The notes below the pieces were generated by a model. The model worked only from the letters and a program-made list of their open reading frames with translations, ran no database searches and was not told the DNA's origin. 64,000 nucleotides of DNA, from the NCBI GenBank assembly GCA_015231755.1, contig JADGAZ010000006.1, forward strand, positions 1 through 64,000, written 5' to 3'. Below are positions 37,373 to 47,000 of this stretch, in pieces. The position numbers and the translations under genes were made by a program. The DNA comes from Magnetococcales bacterium. GTDB lineage: Bacteria > Pseudomonadota > Magnetococcia > Magnetococcales > Magnetaquicoccaceae. The first letter of the stretch is position 1, and the number at the start of each line of letters is the position of its first letter.

Positions 37373-39297
37373 GATGCGCGGTTCTTCTGGATGGTTTTGG
37401 GCGGTGGGGCCTGGAGCGATTGTTGGAATCGATACCACAGCAACAGGCTGACGAGTACCAGATACACATACGGCTCTCCGTTGTCATGGGAGGAGGCCCA
37501 TATGAAATGGAACGCAACCAGAATGTTGATCAGGAAGGTCATCTGATGGATCTGTTTCCACCGTTTGATGCCCAATTTGCGGATGGCGTTGTTGGTGGAG
37601 GTTGCCGCCAGCACGATCAACAGGGCATAGGCGGCCACGCCAAGCAGGGTAAATTCTCTTTTGTAGATGTCTGCCACAATGTCATTCCATTTCAGGTTCC
37701 ATTCCAGCCAGACGAATGTCACGACATGCAAGGTTGCGTAGAAGAAGGCATACAGGCCGATCATCCGGCGGTATTGGCCGAATTGTTTGATGCCGGTCAA
37801 CTCGCTGATGGGACGCAGGGAGAGGGAAATCAACAAGAAATTGAAGGCCCAGTCCCCGAGATAACGGTTGATGAATCCCACCGGCATCTGACCCACGGAA
37901 CTGCCCGGCACATAACCACTGAGCAGTACCCGTCCCAGGAGCCACAGAACCGGCAACATGGAGATCATCCAGATGAGTGGCTTGAGATCCAGACGGTTGC
38001 GTCCTTTGGCGAGCAGGACATGTTGGGCGTTTTCGGTCATGCTGCCGTGAACCAGCCAAATGGCATAGATCATGAGCAGGAGATTGCCTGTGCCGATCAG
38101 CACGAAAGGGGAACGTGGTCCCACGGCATCAAAAAAATATCCCCCGCTTTGCACCAAGACGATCACGCCGAGACTGCCCACCAGCGAGAAAACGCCCTGG
38201 ACGGCGCTCAACATCGGTGCGGGGAACAGTTCGAGGGTCAAGATTTTGGGTGCCGTCAGACTGCCTGCCGATCCGAATCCGATGATGGCCAATGGCACGC
38301 AGATGGACCAACTGAAGGGATTGACCACCAGACTCATCAGCATGAAACCCACGCCGGAAATGCACAGGCTCGCCCCAATGGCGGTAACCCGACTGTGGGC
38401 TTCCATGAACTGTTTCCAGACCGGAATGGAGATCAGCAACACCATTCCGACCAGGCCGATCAGGGCCGCGGCATGGGCCGTGGCATAAACCCGACTCACC
38501 CCCACCAGATCCGCAATGGAGATGTGCCACATGGAAAGAAACAGGCTGAGTACGATCATGTCGGCCCGGACAAAAAAGGTTGCGGCCAGACTCAATTGCA
38601 TGCGCGGATCACGGGCGATCAATTTCAAGGCGTCGTCACCGCCAGAGGGTTCGACCGCCAGATCCTGTTGATGCGGGATCAGTTTTTGTTGGATGATCCA
38701 GGTGCCCGCGATCGAGATCAGGGCCATCATGACCATGACCGAATAGACGGTTCCGGCATCATGGGGAATTTGCATGAGAATGGCGAATATCACCGATCCG
38801 CCGAGGACCAGCATGATGATTTTGTTGATCATCATGCTGGGTGAGTGGTCGGAGGCCGCGGATTTACCGATCAGCGTGGAAATTTCCAGTTGCGCCGTAT
38901 TGGTGCCGATGGAGATCAGAATGCGCATGAGATAATAAAAAACCAGACCGCTCAGTCCCAGTGCGTGATGGGTTTCGTGGCTCAACGGGGCCAATGTGGC
39001 CCCGATGCCGGCTACCAGGAAGCCGAGAAACAACAACACCCCATTGCTGATTCGTTTTTGAATGAATTCAATGTATCCGATCAGCAACAGGCTGATGATT
39101 TCGGTCACCACCACCAGATGGGAGTTGATGACGCCGCTCTCCTCATAAGGAATGCGCAGGGCGTCATCCAGATAGAGGGGTTGCAGACCCACCGCCAGTG
39201 CGATGATCAGCGTGCTGAGACTCGACAGCAGGTAGAGGGTATTGTTGCGATCGGTCCGGCTTTTGGGAGGAAGCGTCGATTCGTTGAGAGGGGTCAT
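37366..39297 (-). CDS. mamZ: MamZ: MFS permease fused to a ferric-reductase-like membrane domain
   Basis: The 643-residue product is a fusion. Residues 25-435 form a 12-helix MFS-type permease. Residues 445-625 form a YedZ/ferric-reductase-like six-helix domain, with conserved-looking histidines in LYAFFYATLHVVTF, RWKQIHQMTFLINILVAFHFIWAS. This architecture is the hallmark of MamZ, which with MamX is proposed to set the iron redox state during magnetite formation. The ATG at 39297 overlaps the mamX stop as ATGA. The frame's further extension lies within mamX. Histidines suitable for b-type haem are present, but haem binding is inferred. Confidence 0.88.
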   Translation of the reverse strand: MTPLNESTLPPKSRTDRNNTLYLLSSLSTLIIALAVGLQPLYLDDALRIPYEESGVINSHLVVVTEIISLLLIGYIEFIQKRISNGVLLFLGFLVAGIGATLAPLSHETHHALGLSGLVFYYLMRILISIGTNTAQLEISTLIGKSAASDHSPSMMINKIIMLVLGGSVIFAILMQIPHDAGTVYSVMVMMALISIAGTWIIQQKLIPHQQDLAVEPSGGDDALKLIARDPRMQLSLAATFFVRADMIVLSLFLSMWHISIADLVGVSRVYATAHAAALIGLVGMVLLISIPVWKQFMEAHSRVTAIGASLCISGVGFMLMSLVVNPFSWSICVPLAIIGFGSAGSLTAPKILTLELFPAPMLSAVQGVFSLVGSLGVIVLVQSGGYFFDAVGPRSPFVLIGTGNLLLMIYAIWLVHGSMTENAQHVLLAKGRNRLDLKPLIWMISMLPVLWLLGRVLLSGYVPGSSVGQMPVGFINRYLGDWAFNFLLISLSLRPISELTGIKQFGQYRRMIGLYAFFYATLHVVTFVWLEWNLKWNDIVADIYKREFTLLGVAAYALLIVLAATSTNNAIRKLGIKRWKQIHQMTFLINILVAFHFIWASSHDNGEPYVYLVLVSLLLWYRFQQSLQAPPPKTIQKNRASC

Positions 39298-40295
39298 TCT
39301 TCGTCCTGATCCTTCAAGCCGTTGCCGGTCCAGGCGCAACGCAAATGTTTGTCGCGCAGGGTGCAAGACTGCCCATTGACTGAAAAGCTTTTGGCGTAGC
39401 GCAGGGCCGTGTGTTTGCTGCCTGTCTCTTTGTAGGCGGTTCCTTTGACGAACAGACCCATGCCAATGCGACAGCCTTGTTTGTTGAGATACCAATCGGG
39501 CGCCAGATTGATCCAGGTTGCCTCATTGATGCCGTCATACACCAGAATATGGGTGTTGACACGACCGGATTGGACCGAATTTTCAACAACACGCACAATT
39601 TTCCCCTGAAACCGGGTGGGGATGAACCGTTCATGCCATTCCGGGTCGAGGGCGGCGGACGCGGGGGTCCGGGGCGGCGCTGAGGAGAGGGACAGGGCTA
39701 CCGTCATCCCGGCGGGGGTCGCAGGCTCGATCGGGGCGGTTGTGGTACGCATCGCAGGGGCCGTGACCATGGGTGGGGATGGATCCACCGGAGCATCCAC
39801 GACCGGGGTGGGGGTGTTCTGGGCGGGGTTGGGCAGGATGCGATGGCAGTTGGCGCAGGGCATCCGATCCCGTCCGTCTTGATGGGAGGCGACCGCGGGC
39901 GTGCCATCCACCACCGGTGGCGCGGAGGCGACACCGGTGTTCACCGGAGCGTCCGTGACCGGGATGTTTTGGGCGGGATTGGGCAGGATGCGATGGCAAT
40001 TGGCGCAGGGCATCCGATCCCGCCCGTCTTGATGGGAGGCGACCGCGGGCGTGCCATCCACCAGGGGAGGCGTGGAGGCGATCCCACTGTTTGGATTGTT
40101 GGCGATGATTTCATGGCAACTGGAACAGGTCATCCGCTCCCGCCCATCCAGATGGGGCGCCGACATGCCCGCCGCGATGGGCGGAGCCTTGTTATAGACG
40201 TGGTCCTCCCAGGGATCTTCCGCGAAAACCGACAGGAAAAAGAGTACCAGACTGAAGGCAATGCTGATGGCCATGAACCATTGAAGCTGTTTCAT
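39294..40295 (-). CDS. mamX: MamX: membrane-anchored c-type cytochrome with three magnetochrome motifs
   Basis: The 333-residue product has one N-terminal hydrophobic helix (residues 6-24) and three CxxCH haem motifs at 57-61, 97-101 and 147-151. Each is preceded by (P)-x-H-x-DGR-(E/D)-RM, the magnetochrome consensus. A Pro/Thr/Ala-rich linker (about 155-215) leads to a C-terminal domain with RFQGKIVRVVENSVQSG and WINLAPDWYLN, which fits MamX. MamX proteins I know of have two haem motifs. Here motifs 2 and 3 are nearly identical and come from a recent 150-bp duplication. It is first in the mamX-mamZ-mamH operon. A ferritin-like DUF2202 gene lies 227 bases upstream on the same strand. Confidence 0.9.
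   Translation of the reverse strand: MKQLQWFMAISIAFSLVLFFLSVFAEDPWEDHVYNKAPPIAAGMSAPHLDGRERMTCSSCHEIIANNPNSGIASTPPLVDGTPAVASHQDGRDRMPCANCHRILPNPAQNIPVTDAPVNTGVASAPPVVDGTPAVASHQDGRDRMPCANCHRILPNPAQNTPTPVVDAPVDPSPPMVTAPAMRTTTAPIEPATPAGMTVALSLSSAPPRTPASAALDPEWHERFIPTRFQGKIVRVVENSVQSGRVNTHILVYDGINEATWINLAPDWYLNKQGCRIGMGLFVKGTAYKETGSKHTALRYAKSFSVNGQSCTLRDKHLRCAWTGNGLKDQDEE
39821..40063 (-). repeat. Recent tandem duplication of a magnetochrome module in mamX
   Basis: The blocks 39821-39913 and 39971-40063 match at 90 of 93 positions (differences at 39828, 39849 and 39873) with a 150-bp period. Each copy encodes residues from V-D-G-T-P through the CANCH haem motif to the L-P-N-P-A-Q linker. The duplication is in frame, adding exactly 50 residues. 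The third, more distant haem motif (residues 57-61) is not part of it. Confidence 0.95.
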
Positions 40296-40522
40296 GGCTC
40301 AAAATATCCGGATGGGGCCAGTGGGTGGACTGGACCAGTCTGTCTGGGTGTGGAAACGGTTGCCAGAGGGGCTTGATCTGTGTTTTCGTCAGATGACTGG
40401 TTGGAAATCATCAAACTTCCTTGCTGTCGTTTGTATCTGGTCACGCATGGGTGACTATGTTTTTTGTATTTCCAAAGGAAGGATCCTTTGTTTTTTATAA
40501 AATGTCAAGCGGTTTCATATTG

Positions 40523-41359
40523 TTACTGGTTCTGGAAAAGACCGGTATCCATGGGGCTGTGCAGAATCGTGTCAAACGACTGTGCAGACAATTTGACGGG
40601 CGCATACGCGACGCCCTGCAATTCCATGCCATGGGCAAAGGCGCGCAGATGATTGAAAGATCCGCGATGAATGAGTGAATAGACTTGAATGATATCGGGT
40701 TTGTCGGTTTCCTTGATGGCGTTTTCAAGATCCAGAATGTCAAGTTCCTCGATCAAGGCCCCGACCCGCAACGCCTCGATCACGGATCGTTGTCCTTGTT
40801 GAGTCAGTTGCTGATACATTTGTGACAGATGGGTATCGACAAAGGATCCCGGGGCTTTTTGTTCTGCCGGATCCGGCAATCCATAACGCTGGATCAATTG
40901 TCCCACGGTGTCCATATGGCGCTGCTCGGCGCGGGAAATGCTGACAAACATGGATATTCCCCACAGGCGGTGCATTTCCTGATAGACATCCCGCGCTAGT
41001 TTTTCTTCTTCTCGCATAAACAGGATGTATCGTGTCTCGTTGGCTGTCAGTGGACCGCTTGAAAATTGCGCCACGACAGGGGTCGCATAGGCGCCGGATG
41101 AGGAGGCGATCGGGCTGTTGTTGTGATGCTCTTTGCCATGATGGGGAGAAAAATGGTCTGTTCCATACAGTGTGATGAGCACGATGACAATCGCCACTCC
41201 CGCCAATCCACCCAGCCAGAACAACAACCGCTTCTGAAGCGTGGGTTCGTTTGCGGAAATGCCACACGCTTCCACGCAATCCTCGTCAGGATTCTTCGGT
41301 TTGTTCTGGCAACGCATATGGCATGAGGAGCCAGAGAAGGAGGATCGGGTTTGATTCAT
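40523..41359 (-). CDS. Membrane-anchored DUF2202 ferritin-like protein with Cys- and His-rich segments
   Basis: The 278-residue product has a Cys-rich N-terminus (CxxxC at 13-17 and CxxxC at 28-32), one transmembrane helix near 46-64, a His-rich stretch (HFSPHHGKEHH) and then a DUF2202 domain. That domain shows MREEEKLARDVYQEMH, RAEQRHMDTVGQLI, LIEELDILDLENAI and GSFNHLRAFAHGM. It looks like a four-helix bundle of the ferritin-like superfamily with Glu and His positions suited to a di-iron site. Metal binding is inferred. Its place directly upstream of mamX on the same strand suggests a part in iron oxidation or handling in the cell envelope or magnetosome. Confidence 0.85.
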   Translation of the reverse strand: MNQTRSSFSGSSCHMRCQNKPKNPDEDCVEACGISANEPTLQKRLLFWLGGLAGVAIVIVLITLYGTDHFSPHHGKEHHNNSPIASSSGAYATPVVAQFSSGPLTANETRYILFMREEEKLARDVYQEMHRLWGISMFVSISRAEQRHMDTVGQLIQRYGLPDPAEQKAPGSFVDTHLSQMYQQLTQQGQRSVIEALRVGALIEELDILDLENAIKETDKPDIIQVYSLIHRGSFNHLRAFAHGMELQGVAYAPVKLSAQSFDTILHSPMDTGLFQNQ

Positions 41360-41411
41360 TTTATTGCTCCGGATTGAACCTGTTCATTCTTTATATTATT
41401 GGTTCTGTCTT

Positions 41412-41567
41412 TCAGTCGGCCATCATTAAAATAAGAATATCCGGATTGTCTGCGCAGCGGTCACAAGTCGGACAGCATGGGCCTCCTTTGACCTGCAACG
41501 GAGTGATTATATCTCTGATTGTCACATCCATCAAAGAGTTCAAGCGGAATTCATCCCTCGCGTCCAT
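41412..41567 (-). CDS. Small Cys-rich ORF, 51 residues
   Basis: An ATG at 41567 opens a 51-residue frame ending in TGA at 41412-41414. The product has an N-terminal hydrophilic part and a Cys cluster GGPCCPTCDRCAD at residues 28-40 (C-C-x2-C-x2-C), followed by a short hydrophobic end. A GGAAAAA precedes the ATG, a weak but usable ribosome site. It ends 52 bases before the DUF2202 gene on the same strand. The cysteine cluster echoes the Cys-rich tail of that protein and suggests metal binding. I recognise no family and the ORF could still be chance. Confidence 0.4.
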   Translation of the reverse strand: MDARDEFRLNSLMDVTIRDIITPLQVKGGPCCPTCDRCADNPDILILMMAD

Positions 41568-41800
41568 TTTTTCCAGGTTTTGAGACGGGGCAATACCGGG
41601 TCGGGCTTGCCGTTCGAGGCGTTCTTTGCGGATTGTTTGGGAAAACGCGCCGGATGTGTTGATTTTCCTTTAGTTTATCAGGAAAAGTGCTCAGAATGGA
41701 GTCGGTCATTTTTGGGGATCCGGCTGTAACCTTTCCAGCCACAACACGAGTGGATCCCTGTCGGGGAAACTGAGCAAGGCCAGGTGGGGTAAAGGGACGC

Positions 41801-43462
41801 ATGACCAGGCTGTTTGCAAAAAGTCGGTGGTGGGCATGGGCCGTGGGTATCGCCATGGTCGCGGTGGTGACCGTGTGGGCGGGATGGCGCCAACTATCCC
41901 TCTCCCCACCGCCGGCCACCCCGTCTCAGCCGTCGGTTCCGGCCCCGTTGCCGGCGGATCGATTGTTTCATCCGGATCTGGTGATTCAAAGCCGCTCCCT
42001 CTCCCAGTTGCCGAAAGACCTGCTCGCGGTGCCTTTCTTGAATACGCTCTTGACCGAGGAGTATGTTTTTTATTACCAGCAGAACGAATCCCGTCTGAGC
42101 CTGGAAGGCAGTTTGCGCCGCATCGCCTATGAGCATGACATGGGGGTCGGGGATACGATCATCGCCCATGTGCTCGACACCCCCGCCCAGGTGGCCTTGT
42201 GGAAAAACAAGGATGGCAAACTTAAAAATTATCTGGTGCTGTTGCCGAAGCAGGGGCTGGTGGGCTTTCTGGATGTCGTGGCCAAGGTGGCGGCCCACGA
42301 TTCCCAACTCAAACGGCACGCCGAAGTCAAATTGGGTGGCGAGATTTCCCACACCATCTGGCGCTTGGAACATACCCCGAAACGTCACCTTTTTTTCACC
42401 ACCCTGAAGGGCCATCTGGCCATCTTCACCGATCCGACCCTGCTGGAGAGCGGGCAGAACGGAGAACGGGCCGGAGTGGTCGGACAATTCATCTCCAGCC
42501 TCGGTCCTGACAGCCTGGGGGCGGGTTTGCGCCTGCCGACACTGGCGGGCAAACATGCGATTGCCGTGCGGGGGGATTATCTCTCTTTTGGTTATCAGCA
42601 TTTTTTTCCGGCGTTGACCGGGATGCGTTTCGACTTCGACGCCTCCGGGTGGAAAACGTGGCTGTTGGCTTCCGCCCCCCTGGCGGCTCCGGGTGACTTG
42701 TGGGGCCGTCTGCCCGCCAATCCGGCGTTGTGCCTGGCGGTGCCGGTGGATCGCGCCCGTTTGTTGGAGTATCTGCGTCCCTTCACCGACAATCCGGAAT
42801 TGCCCCGACTGGTGGAGGCCCTGCGTCCGCCGGCGGCACTTTGCTGGTATGGGGACTCCCATCTGCATACCCCCCTGGCCGTTGTGCCGGTGGGCAACGT
42901 CAACGAAGCCTGGATGCCCATGCTGGCGGAGCTTTTCGCGCGCCTCATCGGTTCGCCGCCCCCCCTGCTCAACAAGGATGCCCCACCTTTGGAATTGCTC
43001 CCGGTGGAAGATCGCGCCTGTCCGGGTGGACGGATCTGGCGACGGTCGGTGCGCTCGGCCCATGGTCTGGAGCAGGCCTCGGGCCAGGGGAGCAAGGGGG
43101 GGGCGTATCGTCATTTTCCGGTGACAGTGGCGTTGTGCCATGGCGCGTTGATTTTTTCTCCGGATCGGACCGTGGCGGAGCGGGCCCTGGCGGTTCTGGA
43201 GAAGCATTATCCCCCCTTGATGGAACAGTTGGCCGCCGGAACCCCGGAGGTCAGCCTGTTGGTTTCCCCGGCGCAACTGGCGCCCCTGTTGCGCAAGAGC
43301 GTGCTGGAAAGCCTGCCTCCCGCCAGCGAGAAGGTGTTTCGCGCCAGCGTTGAAAAGCGTCTGTTGCCTCAGTTGGACCACATCAGCGCCATGTTCCCCT
43401 TTGCCCTGGGGACGCCTCGGGGATCCGATTCCTGGGAGCCTTTGGCTTGGCACGCTTTCTGA
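41801..43462 (+). CDS. yfaA: YfaA-like protein (DUF2138)
   Basis: The 553-residue product has an N-terminal signal anchor (about residues 8-28), a Pro-rich spacer, and a DUF2138-type body: LFHPDLVIQSRSLSQLPKDL, FYYQQNESRLSLEGSLRRIAYEH, RHLFFTTLKGHLAIFTDP. Family function is unknown. It is the first gene of a five-gene set matching E. coli yfaA-yfaT-yfaS-yfaQ-yfaP (Pseudomonas mag genes), which encodes a bacterial alpha-2-macroglobulin system in the periplasm. AAAGGGA lies 7 bases before the ATG. The TTG start of the next gene lies inside this gene's 3' end. The 230-base stretch before it shows no further gene. Confidence 0.88.
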   Translation: MTRLFAKSRWWAWAVGIAMVAVVTVWAGWRQLSLSPPPATPSQPSVPAPLPADRLFHPDLVIQSRSLSQLPKDLLAVPFLNTLLTEEYVFYYQQNESRLSLEGSLRRIAYEHDMGVGDTIIAHVLDTPAQVALWKNKDGKLKNYLVLLPKQGLVGFLDVVAKVAAHDSQLKRHAEVKLGGEISHTIWRLEHTPKRHLFFTTLKGHLAIFTDPTLLESGQNGERAGVVGQFISSLGPDSLGAGLRLPTLAGKHAIAVRGDYLSFGYQHFFPALTGMRFDFDASGWKTWLLASAPLAAPGDLWGRLPANPALCLAVPVDRARLLEYLRPFTDNPELPRLVEALRPPAALCWYGDSHLHTPLAVVPVGNVNEAWMPMLAELFARLIGSPPPLLNKDAPPLELLPVEDRACPGGRIWRRSVRSAHGLEQASGQGSKGGAYRHFPVTVALCHGALIFSPDRTVAERALAVLEKHYPPLMEQLAAGTPEVSLLVSPAQLAPLLRKSVLESLPPASEKVFRASVEKRLLPQLDHISAMFPFALGTPRGSDSWEPLAWHAF

Positions 43463-44097
43463 CCCTTTTCGGCCTGGGGCTGTCTCTGGCGGTATGGGGA
43501 CCGGGTTGGCCGGGGTATGCGGACGAGGAACCGCGACTCGACGCCGCGCAGTCGGAGCTGTTTCGCTCCTGGTTTGTGCGCATCGTCGCCGAAGAGGTGC
43601 GTCGGGGGCCTTCGCCCCGCTGGGTGCATCGGGATTGCGCCAGTCTGGTCCGGTTCGCGGTGCGTGAGACCTTGCGCATCCACGACGAAAAATGGCGCAA
43701 AAGCAGTGGCATGACCCAGACCCTGCTGCCGCCGGAACTCTCCCTCACCCCGGCACAGATGGGGTTGGGGCAACGCTGGAAAACCCCGGAAGGCAACAAG
43801 GCCGCCTATGTTTCCGCCCTGGGGTTGGTGCAGGAGAATACCGTCTTTGTGACCCGGGATCTTTTGCATGCCAGACTGGGAGATCTGCTTTTTTTCGATC
43901 AGGGAGAGGATCAACACCTGATGATCTGGGTCGGCGATGGCGTGACCTATCATCGTGGGGAGTCTTCGCGTCAGGATCATGGTTTGCGGGCGGTTGCGCT
44001 GCAAAGACTGCTCAACTGGAAGGATAGTCGATGGCAACCAAGACCGGAAAATCCCAATTTTTTGGGTGTCTATTCATTTTCTTTTTTGTCGCGTTGA
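43447..44097 (+). CDS. yfaT: YfaT-like protein (DUF1175)
   Basis: The 216-residue product has a signal peptide (residues 1-22) and a DUF1175 domain: FRSWFVRIVAEEVRRGPSPRW, DCASLVRFAVRETLR, LLHARLGDLLFFDQGEDQHLMIWVGD. The C-x-S-L-V-R pattern with the later H-L-M and D recalls a papain-like NlpC/P60 arrangement, as a guess. The start is a TTG at 43447, with GGGAG at 43434-43438; it overlaps yfaA by 16 bases. It overlaps yfaS by 67 bases. The product should act in the periplasm with the alpha-2-macroglobulin. Confidence 0.88.
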   Translation: MARFLTLFGLGLSLAVWGPGWPGYADEEPRLDAAQSELFRSWFVRIVAEEVRRGPSPRWVHRDCASLVRFAVRETLRIHDEKWRKSSGMTQTLLPPELSLTPAQMGLGQRWKTPEGNKAAYVSALGLVQENTVFVTRDLLHARLGDLLFFDQGEDQHLMIWVGDGVTYHRGESSRQDHGLRAVALQRLLNWKDSRWQPRPENPNFLGVYSFSFLSR

Positions 44098-47000
44098 CGG
44101 CGTCCGGCAACGGATGGGCAGGGAGCGATGCCGGTCTGTTGGGCATTCAGCCCAGCGGTTACGGCATGGTCAAGGGCGAAAGCTTCTTTTTGTTGGCGGA
44201 CAGCGGTTTTGGCGCCGGTGAGACGGCGACGATCCGTCTGGAAGGTCCGGCGGCGGCTCTGGAACGTTATACCGGCATCGATATCCTATTGTACCGGATT
44301 CCCGATCCTGTCGGGTTTTTGCGCAAGCAGCCCAATCTTCACCGGGTGCAACTGCCGGGGCGGTACGATGGGGAAGGGCTGTCCAATGCCGTCCATTATG
44401 TCTGGGATGTCTGGTACAAGAAATCCCGATTGGCTTGGCAGCGGATTTTTTCCGCGGATGCCCGTTTCAGTGCGGTCAGTCAGGCGCCGTTGCTCAGTCA
44501 GGCGCCGGCTTACACCTATACTACCGAATTCGAGGACAATCCCCAGTTTCGTCCCTTGTCCCAGTTTCCGCTGGTGAGTCGTTTTCGTTATCCGTTGTGG
44601 GAGGCGGAGCCGATTGCGCCTTCCGCCTCGGTCAAGGTGGAGGGATCCAGCCACGAATTTTTCAAGAAACGTCTGGGTAATGTCCTGTTGCCCCTGGGCA
44701 AACTGCAACCCGGTCTTTATCTGGTGGAAGGGTTGCTGGGACGCTTTCGGGCGACCGCGTTGGTTTTCGTCTCCGACACCGTGGCCATCACCAAGACCTC
44801 CGGCCAGCAGATGCTGGTCTGGACCGCCCACAAGAAGAACGGCGTGCCGGTCCCTGGGGTCAAACTGCTGCTCGCCGATGGCGCGGGTACGTTGCAGGAG
44901 TTGAACACCGGCGCCGATGGCACCGCCTTGTTCACGCGTCAAAGTCCGGAACGCTCCCATCTGATCGCCATGGACCCGGATGGTGGGGTCTTCGTGGCGG
45001 AAAATTTCTATTACGACAGCGAAATCCATAGCGCCAAATTGTATGCCTTCACCGATCGGTCGCTTTACCGTCCGGGGGATCTGGTGCAGTTCAAGCTGGT
45101 GGGACGGCGGTTTCAGGATGCCCAGAACTCCGTTTCCCTGGAGGCTGGTCCCATTTCGGTCGTGGCGTTGGATCCCAATGGCGCTCCGGTGGGATCGACC
45201 ACGTTCCATCTCGATCCCGTCATCGGTGGAAATGGCAGTTTCCGCCTGCCGGAGCAGGCGCCAGCCGGGGGCTATACCCTGCGCATGCTGTATCGGGATG
45301 AACCGTATGCCGCCTCGTTCCGGGTGGCCCGCTACGCCAAGCCCCACTATGACATCGAAATGACTTTGGATAAGCCCTCCTATCGCACCGGGGAAGGCAT
45401 CGCCGGCACCATCCGGGCCACCTATCCGGGAGGGCGTCCGGTCAGCGATCTGACCCTGGAGTTGAACCTGCGGGGTCAAAGTCTGGCTTTGAGCGACTAT
45501 GAACAGCGGCAACGGGGACGTTTTCCCATCGCCTTGGCCAAAAAGGAGTGGAAAACCGATGCCCAGGGGCAGGTGCGCTTTGAATTGCCCGCGGCAGCGG
45601 AAGCGAGTCGTTACACCCTGCGTGTGGCCGGCAGTGACGGTTCCTCCTATCGGGTTTCGGCGGTGAAGGAGTTGCTGATCGATTCCGCCACCCCTGTTTT
45701 CACCCTGGAGAGCGACAGACAGCTCACCCAGCCGGGGGAGTCCGTTCGTTTCACCCTGCGCCGGCGTCCCTCCCCGGAGGGAGCGGCGGTCACCTGGCGG
45801 GCGGTCTGTCTGGAGGATCAATCCCGTCTGGAAGGTTCGGTGCAGGGGGATCACATCGAGGTCCGTTTCGACAAGGCCGGTTCGTATACGGTCATGCTGC
45901 AAGATGCCCAGGGCCATACCCTCGGCACCGTGGCCCATTGGGTGGGCGGTGCCGGCCTTCAGGGGGAACGGGGCGCGATTGGCATTCTGCTCGACAAGGA
46001 GCGTTATCGTCCCGGAGAGACGGTTCATGGCCTGATCACCTTCCCGACACCGGTGCAAGACGCTCTGTTCACCCTCGAACGGGATCAGGTTCATCGGCTG
46101 GGTACGCTCTCCAAGGGGGGAGACTGGTTGCGGTTGACCCGCAAGAGTGAGCGGCAATGGGCGGTTGAAATTCCAGTGACCACGCTGTTCCAACCCAATC
46201 TCACCTTGTCGGCCTTGATGGTGGCGGATGGCGCCTTCATCTTTCAGAACAAAGGCATCCGGGTCGAAAACGATCCGGTTGTCATGACCCTCACTCCGAA
46301 CAAAGGCCGCTATCAGCCCGGAGAACGGGTCACGGTGGATCTGGAGACCTCTTTGGCCAACCAGCCGGTCTCCGCCGACCTGACGGTCAGCGTGGTGGAT
46401 GAGACGGTCTATCTGTTGCAACCGGAACTGGCCCCGGATATACGGGAGTTTTTCGGACATTTGCGCCGCAATCAGGTGCGTACCCATTCCAGCCTGCAAT
46501 TTCACACCTACGATCAGGCGGTGGTCTCCCCGGACCAGGAGAGCGCCACCTTCCACCGTCCTCTCAAGTTGCTGGAACGGCCACGACGGGAGAACATGGA
46601 TACCGCCTTGTGGTTGCCCCATCTGCGCACCGGCGCGGATGGACGGGGTCGTTTCGAGTTCGTGCTGCCGGACTCCATCACCCGTTGGCGGATCACCGCA
46701 CGCGCCACCACGACGGAGGGACGCTTCGGTCAACAGATCGCAACGTTGATCGCGGAGAAGCCCGCCTATCTCAAATGGACCGCCCCCACCCGTTTCCGGG
46801 AAGGGGATACGGTGCAGGGCATGCTGCTGGCTTTCAACATGGGTCATGAGCCGGTGCAGGGGCGCATTCGGCTGCAAGCCGGCGCCACGGTGGAGGAGCG
46901 CGCCGTGACCCTGGTTCCCGGCAGCAATCCGGTGCCGCTGCCGTTGACCATCCGGTCCGATCTGAGCGTGGAGGCGAGCTTGCGGATCCAGGATGTCGAA

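Noticed and set aside
41251-41583. 110-residue plus-strand ORF between the DUF2202 gene and yfaA
   Set aside because: It runs antisense to DUF2202 and the Cys-rich ORF, lacks a Shine-Dalgarno and has random-looking composition.
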